This document shows, piece after piece, positions 17,190 through 27,157 of a stretch of DNA of 64,000 nt. Position 1 is the stretch's first letter; every line of letters begins with the position of its first letter. This stretch comes from Sinorhizobium mexicanum (GTDB lineage Bacteria > Pseudomonadota > Alphaproteobacteria > Rhizobiales > Rhizobiaceae), in contig NZ_CP041241.1 of assembly GCF_013488225.1 (NCBI RefSeq), forward strand, positions 372,001 to 436,000. Reading direction: 5' to 3'. The notes beneath the pieces are model-generated. The model was not told the origin of the DNA. It ran no database searches and saw nothing but the letters and a program-made list of their open reading frames with translations. Position numbers and translations under genes: made by a program.

Positions 17190-17662
17190 CAGTCGTCTCC
17201 CCGGACCATGGTGAAGAAATCGACGCGGGTTGCGGCAGTCTCTTCCGCCTTTCGACGGTCTTCGGCATCGATGCGGGCGGCGATCAGCCGGTGCAGCGCT
17301 TCGATCGCGGAGCGATACCTCTCGGTCTGGAAGAGCGCATCGAAGATCGCGGCCAAGCGGGCCCGTTCCTTGTCGGTGCCAAGCATCTGTCCGTGGCCGA
17401 TCTCGCCGCTGGCGAGCCTGACCGTAGCGCGCGACACGGTTGCCTCGCCGAGATTGAAGGCGTCGCCGCCGCCGCCGATCCGGCCGCGCACCATGACGAG
17501 CCCCGTTTCCGGGCCGCGTACCGGCGCGACGTCCGGCCTGTCGGTGATCGCCTCCCAGGCGCCGACAAGTTCCGCGAGTGTGGCGCGGGCGAGAAGCCGC
17601 ATGCCTTCCCGGCGTTCTGGGGCTGCGTCCGGCAGCGCCTCGTGTTTCTGCGTTGCGTCCAT
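17189..17662 (-). CDS. phnG: PhnG, C-P lyase core subunit
   Basis: A 157-residue protein, first gene of the operon. RPDVAPVRGPETGLVMVRGR and FNLGEATVSRATVRL with GEIGHGQMLGTD are typical PhnG segments. It is needed with PhnHIL for ribosylation of phosphonates. GGAG is seven bases upstream of the ATG at 17662. The 122 bp before it, shared with divergent phnF, contain a PHO box and a short palindrome described separately. Confidence 0.93.
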   Translation of the reverse strand: MDATQKHEALPDAAPERREGMRLLARATLAELVGAWEAITDRPDVAPVRGPETGLVMVRGRIGGGGDAFNLGEATVSRATVRLASGEIGHGQMLGTDKERARLAAIFDALFQTERYRSAIEALHRLIAARIDAEDRRKAEETAATRVDFFTMVRGDD

Positions 17663-17676
17663 CTATCACTCCAAAA

Positions 17677-17694
17677 TGTCTATTGATCTAGACA
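17677..17694. promoter_or_regulatory. Palindromic operator, probable PhnF site
   Basis: TGTCTA (17677-17682) and TAGACA (17689-17694) form a perfect inverted repeat around TTGATC, 15 bp upstream of phnG. Operators of the GntR/HutC-UTRA family often carry TnTA...TAnA half-sites, so this is the best candidate for PhnF binding. Bound PhnF here would sit on the phnG leader or promoter. The binding itself is inference. Confidence 0.5.
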
Positions 17695-17730
17695 ACTATA
17701 CATCTTATATCCTTCCTTAACGTTCGCAAA

Positions 17731-17748
17731 TGACAGGCTTGTGACATT
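17731..17748 (-). promoter_or_regulatory. PHO box (PhoB binding site) for phnG
   Basis: On the minus strand two heptamers, ATGTCAC and CTGTCAT, are repeated with an 11-bp period and a 4-bp AT-poor spacer (plus strand TGACAG at 17731 and GTGACAT at 17741). This matches the direct-repeat layout of PHO boxes, consensus CTGTCAT-n4-CTGTCAT. It lies about 70 bp upstream of phnG, suitable for activation under phosphate starvation. Confidence 0.55.
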
Positions 17749-17784
17749 GGCGAAGAAAATGGGGCGAGAACTCGGGACAAGAAA

Positions 17785-18522
17785 ATGGCGTTGAAGAAAG
17801 TGGTCGAACGGCAGACCGGCGTGGCGCTCTGGCGGCAGATCGCCGACCGCATCCGGCTTTCGATCAGCAATGGCGACTATGACGCGACCGGCATGGTGCC
17901 GCCGGAGACGGTGCTGGCGCAGGAGTTCGGCGTCAACCGCCACACGGTCAGGAGCGCTTTGGCGGCGCTTGGCGAGGAAGGCCTTGTCCACGCAGTTCAG
18001 GGGCGGGGCACCATGATCACGCGCAAGGACCGCGTCAGCTATCCGATCTCGCGGCGCACCCGCTTTTCGCAGGGGCTCGGCCGGCAGGTCAAGGAGATCG
18101 GTACGCGGCTGCTTGGCCATGCGGAAGTGCCGGCGAGCGGCGAGATCGCGGCGGCCCTTGCGGTTTCTCCCGGCTCTCCGCTTACGGAATTGCGGACGGT
18201 CAGCAGCGGCGACGGCCGGCCGCTCTCCATGTCGTTCAGCTATTTTCCGGTAGATCGTTTTCCGCGGATGGCCGAGGAATATTCCCGGCTCGGCTCCATC
18301 ACCAAGGCCCTTGCCGCGCAGGGGCTCGATGACTATGTCCGCGTTTCGACCGAAATCGTCGCGCGGCATGCCGATGCGGACGAGCTTTCACAGTTGAAGC
18401 TATCGCCCGGCGCGATCGTGATGGAAGCGCAATCGGTGAACGTCGATCTGGACGGCAAGCCCGTCGAATTTTCGCGCACGCGCTTTGCGGCCGACCGGAT
18501 GAAGCTCAGGATCGAGACATAG
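17785..18522 (+). CDS. phnF: PhnF, GntR/UTRA-family regulator of the phn operon
   Basis: A 245-residue protein: a GntR winged helix in residues about 10-80 (LAQEFGVNRHTVRSALAALG) and a UTRA effector domain from about 95 to the end (SGDGRPLSMSFSYFP; KPVEFSRTRFAADRM). It is divergent from phnG and was identified by that context and by similarity to PhnF. In known systems PhnF represses phn genes; the effector is not certain. The ATG at 17785 is the first start in frame with the conserved N-terminus. Confidence 0.85.
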   Translation: MALKKVVERQTGVALWRQIADRIRLSISNGDYDATGMVPPETVLAQEFGVNRHTVRSALAALGEEGLVHAVQGRGTMITRKDRVSYPISRRTRFSQGLGRQVKEIGTRLLGHAEVPASGEIAAALAVSPGSPLTELRTVSSGDGRPLSMSFSYFPVDRFPRMAEEYSRLGSITKALAAQGLDDYVRVSTEIVARHADADELSQLKLSPGAIVMEAQSVNVDLDGKPVEFSRTRFAADRMKLRIET

Positions 18523-18568
18523 AGCGACAACTTCGGTTGAACCGGCAGGGCGACTGGCTCCATGGGAG

Positions 18569-18626
18569 CGCCCCTCATCCGCCTGCCGGCACCTTCTCTG
18601 CCGCAGGCGGAGGAGAAGGTACCCCG
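18569..18626. repeat. Rhizobial CCCCTCATCC-type palindromic repeat
   Basis: CCGCCTGC near 18579 and GCAGGCGG near 18604 pair, with flanking ACCTTCTC/GAGAAGGT forming an interleaved second pairing. This type of repeat is common between genes in Rhizobiaceae. It follows the phnF stop by about 45 bp and may act as a transcript end. No T-run is present. Confidence 0.5.
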
Positions 18627-18751
18627 CGGCGACGCTCTGCCCCAGAGTTCCGCGTCGAATTCGTCGCTTTCTTTCATTCGATTGCGCCGTCCGAATAAGG
18701 CGATGCGCCGCATTTCCGACGCGTTTTTGCCGCATCTACTAAACTGCTTTT

Positions 18752-18802
18752 ATGCATGTCGTTGTCCCAAAACCGCTGCACACATTTTTGGGCGATATGC
18801 AT
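18752..18802. repeat. Rhizobial ATGCATGTCG...CGATATGCAT palindrome
   Basis: A ~51-bp interrupted palindrome: ATGCATGTCGTTGTCCCAAA at the left, TTTTTGGGCGATATGCAT at the right, around ACCGCTGCACA. The same sequence pattern is found widely between rhizobial genes. It is 50 bp before the methanethiol oxidase start, so it may overlap its leader. Confidence 0.65.
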
Positions 18803-18852
18803 TAGGCTTCGCATCAGGATCCACGCATTGACTTCTCTGGGGGAGAATAAAA

Positions 18853-20247
18853 ATGGCGACGTGGCGACCCGATCCTTCCTTCTATCCATCACCCCGTATG
18901 GCCGCAAAGGCCCCCAAGGAAACCATCGCCTATGTGGCGGCCTTCGATCCCGACCGACAGCGACCGGATGCGATCGCGGTGGTCGACGTCGAGCCGACCT
19001 CCACGAGCTATTCTCAGATCGTCGGGCAGGTCGACATGCCGAACGTCGGCGACGAACTGCATCACTTCGGCTGGAATGCCTGTTCGTCCTGCCTTTGCCC
19101 CAATGCGCCGCATCCTCATGTCGAGCGCCGCTATCTGGTCGTGCCGGGGCTGAGGTCGTCGCGGCTTCATATTCTCGACACCAAGCCGGATCCCAAAAAT
19201 CCGCGGATCGTCCGCGTGATCGATCCGGCGGAAATCGCCGAGAAGGCAAACTATTCCCGGCTGCACACCATCCATTGCGGACCGGAGGGCATCTATGTCA
19301 ACGCGCTTGCCGACCGCGACGGCAACGCTCCCGGTGGCATCTTCCTGCTCGACCACGACAGCTTCGACGTGCTCGGGCAATGGGAGATGGATCGTGGCCC
19401 GCAGAAGCTCGCCTATGATTTCTGGTGGCACCTCGGCCACGACACGATGATCACCAGCGAGTGGGGAACCCCGGAAAACTTCGAAAACGGCCTGGTTCCG
19501 GAAGTACTGCTCGGCTCGAAATATGGCCACAGGCTGCATTTCTGGGATCTCAACAAGCGCAAGCACGTGCAGGAGATCGATCTCGGCGAAGAGCACCAGC
19601 TCATCTTCGAATTGCGTCCAGCCCATGATCCGACCAAGGCCCATGGTTTCGTTGGCTGCGTCATCAGTCTCAAGGATCTCTCCGCCTCGATTTGGACATG
19701 GTATCGAGACGGCGACCAGTGGGCGGTGAAGAAAGTGATCGAGATTCCGGCCGAGCCGGCCGACCCGGACCTCCTGCCACCGGTGCTCAAGGGCTTCAAG
19801 GCGGTCGCTCCGCTCGTGACCGACATCGATCTCTCGATGGACGACCGGTTCCTCTATGTTTCCTGCTGGGGAACCGGCGACATGATCCAGTACGACGTTT
19901 CGGACCCCCTTGCGCCGAAGGAGACCGGCCGCGTCAGGATCGGCGGGATCGTTTCCCGCGCAACGCATCCGAAGGCGTCGAACGGCGCGCTCAATGGCGG
20001 ACCGCAGATGGTGGAAATCAGCCGCGACGGCAAGCGCGTATATTTCACCAACTCGCTCTACGGCGCGATCGACCCGCAATTCTATCCGGACGGCATCGAC
20101 GGATGGATGGTGAAGCTGGACGTCGGCGACAATGGCGGAATTTCCTTCGACGAGAGCTTTTTCGTCGATTGGCCGAAGGGTCATCGCCCGCATCAGGTGC
20201 GCCTGGAAGGTGGCGACTGCTCGTCCGACTCATATTGCTATCCGTGA
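18853..20247 (+). CDS. mtoX: Methanethiol oxidase (SBP56 / selenium-binding protein family)
   Basis: A 464-residue seven-bladed propeller protein. Family signatures include HHFGWNACSSCLCP, GPEGIYVNALADRDG, YDFWWHLGHDTMITSEWGTP and WPKGHRPHQVRLEGGDCSSD. The paired CSSC and conserved His residues are the ones linked to copper binding in MtoX. Bacterial MtoX oxidises methanethiol to formaldehyde, sulfide and hydrogen peroxide. No N-terminal signal peptide is visible, whereas several MtoX proteins are exported. GGGGGAG precedes the ATG. The usual SCO1/SenC and MauG-like neighbours are absent; the next gene encodes an unknown membrane protein. Confidence 0.88.
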   Translation: MATWRPDPSFYPSPRMAAKAPKETIAYVAAFDPDRQRPDAIAVVDVEPTSTSYSQIVGQVDMPNVGDELHHFGWNACSSCLCPNAPHPHVERRYLVVPGLRSSRLHILDTKPDPKNPRIVRVIDPAEIAEKANYSRLHTIHCGPEGIYVNALADRDGNAPGGIFLLDHDSFDVLGQWEMDRGPQKLAYDFWWHLGHDTMITSEWGTPENFENGLVPEVLLGSKYGHRLHFWDLNKRKHVQEIDLGEEHQLIFELRPAHDPTKAHGFVGCVISLKDLSASIWTWYRDGDQWAVKKVIEIPAEPADPDLLPPVLKGFKAVAPLVTDIDLSMDDRFLYVSCWGTGDMIQYDVSDPLAPKETGRVRIGGIVSRATHPKASNGALNGGPQMVEISRDGKRVYFTNSLYGAIDPQFYPDGIDGWMVKLDVGDNGGISFDESFFVDWPKGHRPHQVRLEGGDCSSDSYCYP

Positions 20248-20277
20248 GGGGTGTGGGATCGTGCCCCGCCAGTACGG

Positions 20278-20904
20278 ATGACTGATTTCTGGCCGTGGCT
20301 TTCCCTTGCCGGCCTTGGCGCCTTCCACGGCGTCAACCCTGCGATGGGTTGGCTGTTTGCCGTGGCGCTGGGGCTCCATCGACAAAGTTCGCGGATCGTC
20401 TGGCTGTCGCTGCTGCCCATTGCCGCCGGGCATGCAGCCGCCATCGCGGTCGTGCTGGCGGCCTTTATTGCCTTTGGCACGGTCGTTGACCTGCGGAGCC
20501 TCAAGTTCTTGGCGGCCGCGCTCATTCTCGGGCTCGCCGGCTACTACGCCTTCTATGGGCACCGCCACCGGGTCCGGGTCGGCATGCGAACCGGAATGGC
20601 CGGCCTTGCACTCTGGTCATTCCTGATGGCGACGGGGCATGGCGCGGGGCTGATGCTGGTGCCTGCCGTGTTGGGCCTCTGCCTTGCGGACCAATCAGCC
20701 ACCATCCCTCTCGGCAGTTCGCTGCCGATCTCGCTGGCGGCTATCGCACTCCATACCGCGGCGACGCTCGCGGTCACCACCGCGGTTTCCTTGATCGTCG
20801 TCGAATGGCTCGGTCTTGCGGTCCTGCGCTCGGCATGGATCAACTTCGACCTTATCTGGACGCTGGCGCTGGTCGTGACCGGCGTCATTCTTGTCGTGGC
20901 TTGA
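20278..20904 (+). CDS. Polytopic membrane protein linked to methanethiol oxidase
   Basis: A 208-residue protein with about six predicted membrane helices. GLGAFHGVNPAMGWLFAVAL near the N-terminus and MATGHGAGLMLVPA in the middle carry His residues (FHG, GHA, GHG) that recall metal-transporter or HupE/NicO-type motifs. I do not recognise a named family. A GTG at 20251 is an alternative start, but the ATG at 20278 gives a more natural N-terminus. It follows mtoX by 30 bp in the same direction and probably shares its transcript, so a role in copper supply to MtoX or in sulfur-compound transport is possible but unproven. Confidence 0.65.
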   Translation: MTDFWPWLSLAGLGAFHGVNPAMGWLFAVALGLHRQSSRIVWLSLLPIAAGHAAAIAVVLAAFIAFGTVVDLRSLKFLAAALILGLAGYYAFYGHRHRVRVGMRTGMAGLALWSFLMATGHGAGLMLVPAVLGLCLADQSATIPLGSSLPISLAAIALHTAATLAVTTAVSLIVVEWLGLAVLRSAWINFDLIWTLALVVTGVILVVA

Positions 20905-20912
20905 GGCGCCGG

Positions 20913-23075
<2,163 letters not shown>

Positions 23076-23132
23076 TGGCTTTCCGCTCCTTCTCACCGGT
23101 GGGCGCAAACGATGATCGCGCGTTGGAGGGCA

Positions 23133-25136
23133 TCACTCGAACTCCATGATCAGCTCGTCCACCGCGAGGCTCGCTCCGGCGACAATTGCCACGCGCTTGA
23201 CCGTTGCTCGCTTCTCAGCCCGGAGGATGTTTTCCATCTTCATCGCCTCGACGACGGCGATTGCCTGTCCGGCCTCGACCGTGTCGCCCTCCTTGACGGC
23301 GATCAAGGTCACGACGCCTGGCATCGGGCAGAGCAGCATCTTCGACGTGTCCGGCGGCAGCTTCTTCGGCATCAGCCGCGCAAGTTCGGCAACGCGCGGG
23401 GTTCTGACGCGCACGATCACGTCGATGCCGCGCCAGCGCAGCCGGATCCCGGTGCCGACGAGATCGACCTTCACGCCCATAGGCCAATTGTCGATGTTGA
23501 AGGTGGCAAGCGTGCGGCCGGGCGTCCAGTCGGTCGCGACCGTCACCGCTCTCTCGTCGGCAAAGCGAACGAAGGCGCCATCGGCCGAGGCGCCGGCCGT
23601 GACGGCAAAGTGGCGATCACCAAGGCTTGCCACCCAGTCGTGACCAACGACGCGGCGGTGGTTGCCGATCGTGCCCGAGATCTGGCTTGCGCGCTCCTGT
23701 AGCGCCTGGTTGATCGCGACCGCGACGGCCGCAAGCTTGCGTGCATCCGCCTCGTCCGGGACGACGCCCTGGAAGCCGTCGGTAAATTCCTCGGCGATAT
23801 AGGCGGTGGTCAGCCGCCCTTCGCGGAAGCGCCGCTGCTGCATGACCGCGGAAAGGAACGGGAGGTTGTGCCCTATGCCCTCGACCTCGAAATCGTCGAG
23901 TGCGCTCGCCATCGCCTCGACGGCCGTGGCGCGATCCGGCCCCCAGGTGCAGAGCTTGGCGATCATCGGGTCGTAATACATCGAGATTTCGCCGCCCTCG
24001 AAGACGCCGGTGTCGTTGCGGATGACGGTCCCGTCGTCCCGCCTTCCTTCCTCGGGCGGGCGGTAGCGCGTCAGCCGGCCGATCGAAGGCAGGAAGTTGC
24101 GGTAGGGGTCCTCCGCGTAGAGCCGGCTTTCGATCGCCCAGCCGTCGAGCTTCACGTCTTTCTGGCTGAAGGCGAGTTCCTCGCCGGCGGCGACGCGGAT
24201 CATCTGCTCGACGAGGTCGAGCCCGGTGATGAGTTCCGTCACCGGATGCTCCACCTGCAAACGGGTATTCATCTCGAGGAAGTAGAAGTTGCGTTCGCCG
24301 TCGACGATGAATTCGACCGTACCGGCGGAGTGATAGCCGACGGCTTTGGCGAGCGCGACCGCCTGCTCGCCCATGGCGCGCCGCGTCTTCTCGTCGAGGA
24401 ACGGGGACGGGGCTTCTTCGATGACCTTCTGGTTACGGCGCTGGATCGAGCATTCGCGCTCGCCGAGATAGAGCGTGTTGCCGTGTTTGTCGCCGAGCAC
24501 CTGGATTTCGATGTGGCGGGGCTCGGTCACGAATTTTTCGATGAAGATGCGGTCGTCGCCGAAGGAGCTTTTCGCCTCGTTCTTTGACGACTGGAAGCCT
24601 TCGCGCGCCTCGATGTCGTTCCAGGCGATCCGCATGCCCTTGCCGCCGCCGCCGGCCGACGCCTTGATCATCACCGGATAGCCGATGGCGGTGGAAATCC
24701 GGACGGCTTCCTCGGCGTCCTCGATCAGGCCCATATGACCGGGAACGGTCGAAACATCGGCTTCTGCGGCAATCTTCTTCGAGGTGATCTTGTCGCCCAT
24801 CGCCTGGATGGCACCGACCGGCGGCCCGATGAAGACGATGCCCTCCTTCTCCAGCGCTTCGGCAAAGGCGGCGTTTTCCGAAAGGAAGCCGTAGCCCGGA
24901 TGCACGGCATCGGCGCCGGTCTTGCGGATCGCGTCGAGGATCTTGTCGATGACAATATAGGACTGGCTGGAGGGCGAGGCGCCGATGTATACCGCTTCAT
25001 CCGCCATGCGGACATGCATGGCGTCGCGATCGGCATCGGAGTAGACGGCGACGGTCGCAATGCCGAGCCTCTTGGCGGTGCGGATGACGCGGCAGGCGAT
25101 TTCGCCACGATTGGCGATGAGGATTTTCTTGAACAT
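23133..25136 (-). CDS. pccA: Propionyl-CoA carboxylase alpha subunit (biotin carboxylase + BCCP)
   Basis: A 667-residue protein. Biotin carboxylase is in residues 1-450 (NRGEIACRVIRTAKRLGI; ATP-grasp loop SAGGGGKGMRI; ERECSIQRRNQKVIEEAPSP), a BT linker domain follows, and the biotinyl domain is at the C-terminus (biotinylated Lys in EAMKMEN). With PccB it carboxylates propionyl-CoA to (S)-methylmalonyl-CoA. It is transcribed after pccB and a small membrane protein and before bhbA. Length and context distinguish it from methylcrotonyl-CoA carboxylase. Confidence 0.93.
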   Translation of the reverse strand: MFKKILIANRGEIACRVIRTAKRLGIATVAVYSDADRDAMHVRMADEAVYIGASPSSQSYIVIDKILDAIRKTGADAVHPGYGFLSENAAFAEALEKEGIVFIGPPVGAIQAMGDKITSKKIAAEADVSTVPGHMGLIEDAEEAVRISTAIGYPVMIKASAGGGGKGMRIAWNDIEAREGFQSSKNEAKSSFGDDRIFIEKFVTEPRHIEIQVLGDKHGNTLYLGERECSIQRRNQKVIEEAPSPFLDEKTRRAMGEQAVALAKAVGYHSAGTVEFIVDGERNFYFLEMNTRLQVEHPVTELITGLDLVEQMIRVAAGEELAFSQKDVKLDGWAIESRLYAEDPYRNFLPSIGRLTRYRPPEEGRRDDGTVIRNDTGVFEGGEISMYYDPMIAKLCTWGPDRATAVEAMASALDDFEVEGIGHNLPFLSAVMQQRRFREGRLTTAYIAEEFTDGFQGVVPDEADARKLAAVAVAINQALQERASQISGTIGNHRRVVGHDWVASLGDRHFAVTAGASADGAFVRFADERAVTVATDWTPGRTLATFNIDNWPMGVKVDLVGTGIRLRWRGIDVIVRVRTPRVAELARLMPKKLPPDTSKMLLCPMPGVVTLIAVKEGDTVEAGQAIAVVEAMKMENILRAEKRATVKRVAIVAGASLAVDELIMEFE

Positions 25137-25165
25137 ACGTTTCTCTTTGAATCCTTTCTGTCGCG

Positions 25166-25456
25166 TCAGCGCCTGAATTTTCGCCGATAGGGCAGAAGCG
25201 CAATGGAAGAGGCCGCAACCGCGCCGCCAAAGAGGAGAGCGAAAGGGGCAATCACCATGGCGGCTGCAAGCAGCGGGTTTGCGGAGCGTGCGATGTGGGT
25301 GCCGACCGCGCCGATATTGAGCCAGATCAGCGCGCCGGCAGCCGCTGCACCCACGAGCGCGCCGTAAAGTGCGTTCACTGCCATGTAGCGCAGCATCTGC
25401 CAGTGATCGCTGCGCGCCGCGTCGGGTGTCATAACGGGGTCCGGGTCCGGCTTCAT
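25166..25456 (-). CDS. Small two-helix membrane protein between pccB and pccA
   Basis: A 96-residue protein with two predicted transmembrane helices (NALYGALVGAAAAGALIWL and the AAAMVIAPFALLFGG region), a short hydrophilic N-terminus and a basic C-terminal tail (LLPYRRKFRR). It sits 11 bp after pccB and 29 bp before pccA, clearly inside the operon. I recognise no family. Both flanking genes are cytosolic carboxylase subunits, so its job is not obvious; a membrane anchor or an unrelated passenger are both possible. Confidence 0.7.
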   Translation of the reverse strand: MKPDPDPVMTPDAARSDHWQMLRYMAVNALYGALVGAAAAGALIWLNIGAVGTHIARSANPLLAAAMVIAPFALLFGGAVAASSIALLPYRRKFRR

Positions 25457-25467
25457 CGCGTGCCTCG

Positions 25468-27000
25468 TCAGAGCGGGATCGTGTCGTGCTTGCGCCAGCG
25501 CGTTTCCGCCTGCTTGTTGCGGAGCGATGCGAAAGCGCGGGCGATACGGCGGCGCGACGAGTGCGGCATGATCACCTCGTCGATGAAGCCGCGTTCGGCG
25601 GCGACGAAGGGATTGGCGAAGCGTTCCTCGTATTCCTTCGTGCGAGCGGCGATCTTTTCCGGATCGCCGAGCTCCGAGCGGTAGAGGATTTCGGTCGCGC
25701 CCTTGGCGCCCATGACGGCGATCTCCGCCGTCGGCCAGGCATAGTTGACGTCGGCGCCGATGTGCTTGGAGGCCATGACGTCATAGGCGCCGCCATAGGC
25801 CTTGCGGGTAATGAGGGTCACCATCGGTACCGTTGCCTGGCTATAGGCGAAGAGCAGCTTGGCGCCATGCTTGATGACGCCGCCATATTCCTGGCTCGTG
25901 CCCGGCAGGAAGCCCGGCACGTCGACGAGCGTCAGGATCGGGATCGAGAAGGCGTCGCAGAAGCGGACGAAGCGGGCGGCCTTGCGCGAGGAATCGATGT
26001 CCAGGCAGCCGGCGAGCACCATCGGCTGGTTGGCGACCACACCGACAGTCTGGCCTTCTAGGCGAATGAAGCCGGTGATGATGTTGCGGGCAAAGCTCGC
26101 CTGGAGCTCGAAGAAGTCGCCTTCGTCGGCAAGCGCCACGATCAGTTCCTTCATGTCGTAAGGCTTGGCGGCGCTGTCGGGGATCAGGCTGTCAAGACGC
26201 ATCTCGACGCGCGCCGGGTCGTCGTGAAACGGTCGGACCGGCGGTTTTTCGCGGTTGTTCAGCGGCAGGAAGTCGAAGAGCAGGCGCACGTGTTCGAGCG
26301 CCTCGACGTCATTTTCAAAGGCGCCGTCGGCGACCGAGGATTTCGTCGTATGGGTGCGGGCGCCGCCGAGCTCCTCCGCGGTGACGATCTCGTTCGTCAC
26401 CGTCTTCACCACATCGGGGCCGGTGACGAACATGTAGGAGCTGTCGCGCACCATGAAGATGAAATCGGTCATCGCCGGCGAATAGACCGCGCCGCCGGCG
26501 CACGGCCCCATGATCACCGAGATCTGCGGGATGACGCCGGAGACTTCCGCATTGCGGCGGAAAACCTCCGCATAGCCGGCGAGCGAGGCAACGCCCTCCT
26601 GGATGCGCGCGCCGCCGGAATCGTTGAGGCCGATCACTGGCGCGCCGTTGCGGGCTGCCATGTCCATGATCTTGCAGATCTTTTCCGCATGGGTCTCGGA
26701 AAGCGAGCCGCCGAGCACGGTGAAATCCTGGGAAAAGACATAGACCTGCCGGCCGTTGATCGTGCCCCAGCCAGTGACGACGCCATCGCCGGCAATCTTC
26801 TGGTCGGCCATGCCGAAGTCGACGCAGCGATGCGTCACGTACATGTCGTATTCTTCGAAGGAGTCTTCGTCGAGCAGCACGTCGATGCGCTCGCGCGCCG
26901 TCAGCTTGCCCTTGCCGTGCTGGGTCTCGACGCGGCGCTCGCCGCCGCCGGCGCGCGCTTGTGCGCGGCGGGCCTCCACCTGTTCCAGTATGGCGCGCAT
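25468..27000 (-). CDS. pccB: Propionyl-CoA carboxylase beta subunit (carboxyltransferase)
   Basis: A 510-residue carboxyltransferase with two crotonase-like halves. [14 protein letters not shown] and [20 protein letters not shown] mark the acyl-CoA-binding half, and [19 protein letters not shown] with [10 protein letters not shown] the carboxybiotin half. GGGAGGAG lies just before the ATG at 27000; a longer open frame to 27171 enters the promoter region. It is the first gene of the pccB-pccA-bhbA unit and is divergent from the XRE-type regulator, with repeats of TTGCGAA in the 157 bp between. Confidence 0.95.
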   Translation of the reverse strand: MRAILEQVEARRAQARAGGGERRVETQHGKGKLTARERIDVLLDEDSFEEYDMYVTHRCVDFGMADQKIAGDGVVTGWGTINGRQVYVFSQDFTVLGGSLSETHAEKICKIMDMAARNGAPVIGLNDSGGARIQEGVASLAGYAEVFRRNAEVSGVIPQISVIMGPCAGGAVYSPAMTDFIFMVRDSSYMFVTGPDVVKTVTNEIVTAEELGGARTHTTKSSVADGAFENDVEALEHVRLLFDFLPLNNREKPPVRPFHDDPARVEMRLDSLIPDSAAKPYDMKELIVALADEGDFFELQASFARNIITGFIRLEGQTVGVVANQPMVLAGCLDIDSSRKAARFVRFCDAFSIPILTLVDVPGFLPGTSQEYGGVIKHGAKLLFAYSQATVPMVTLITRKAYGGAYDVMASKHIGADVNYAWPTAEIAVMGAKGATEILYRSELGDPEKIAARTKEYEERFANPFVAAERGFIDEVIMPHSSRRRIARAFASLRNKQAETRWRKHDTIPL

Positions 27001-27141
27001 GTGTCTCCTCCCGAATTCTTTCTCGCCGAGATTTTCTCGATTTTGCAGAGGCGTTCCTAGCTTCGCAATAGCGTCGAAGGTCGGATGGCAAAACGGCCGA
27101 TCATGTGCGAATGTGGAATATAGAAATGTGTGAAACGTAAA

Positions 27142-27156
27142 TTGCGAAGTTGCGAA
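27142..27156 (+). promoter_or_regulatory. Tandem TTGCGAA operator at the regulator start
   Basis: TTGCGAA occurs twice in direct repeat with one base between (27142-27148, 27150-27156), directly before the ATG of the regulator. The inverted form TTCGCAA is at 27062-27068, just upstream of pccB, and a GTGCGAA lies at 27105-27111. PccR-type regulators are reported to bind TTTGCAAA-like repeats, so this is a probable autoregulatory and pccB operator. Confidence 0.5.
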
Positions 27157-27157
27157 C

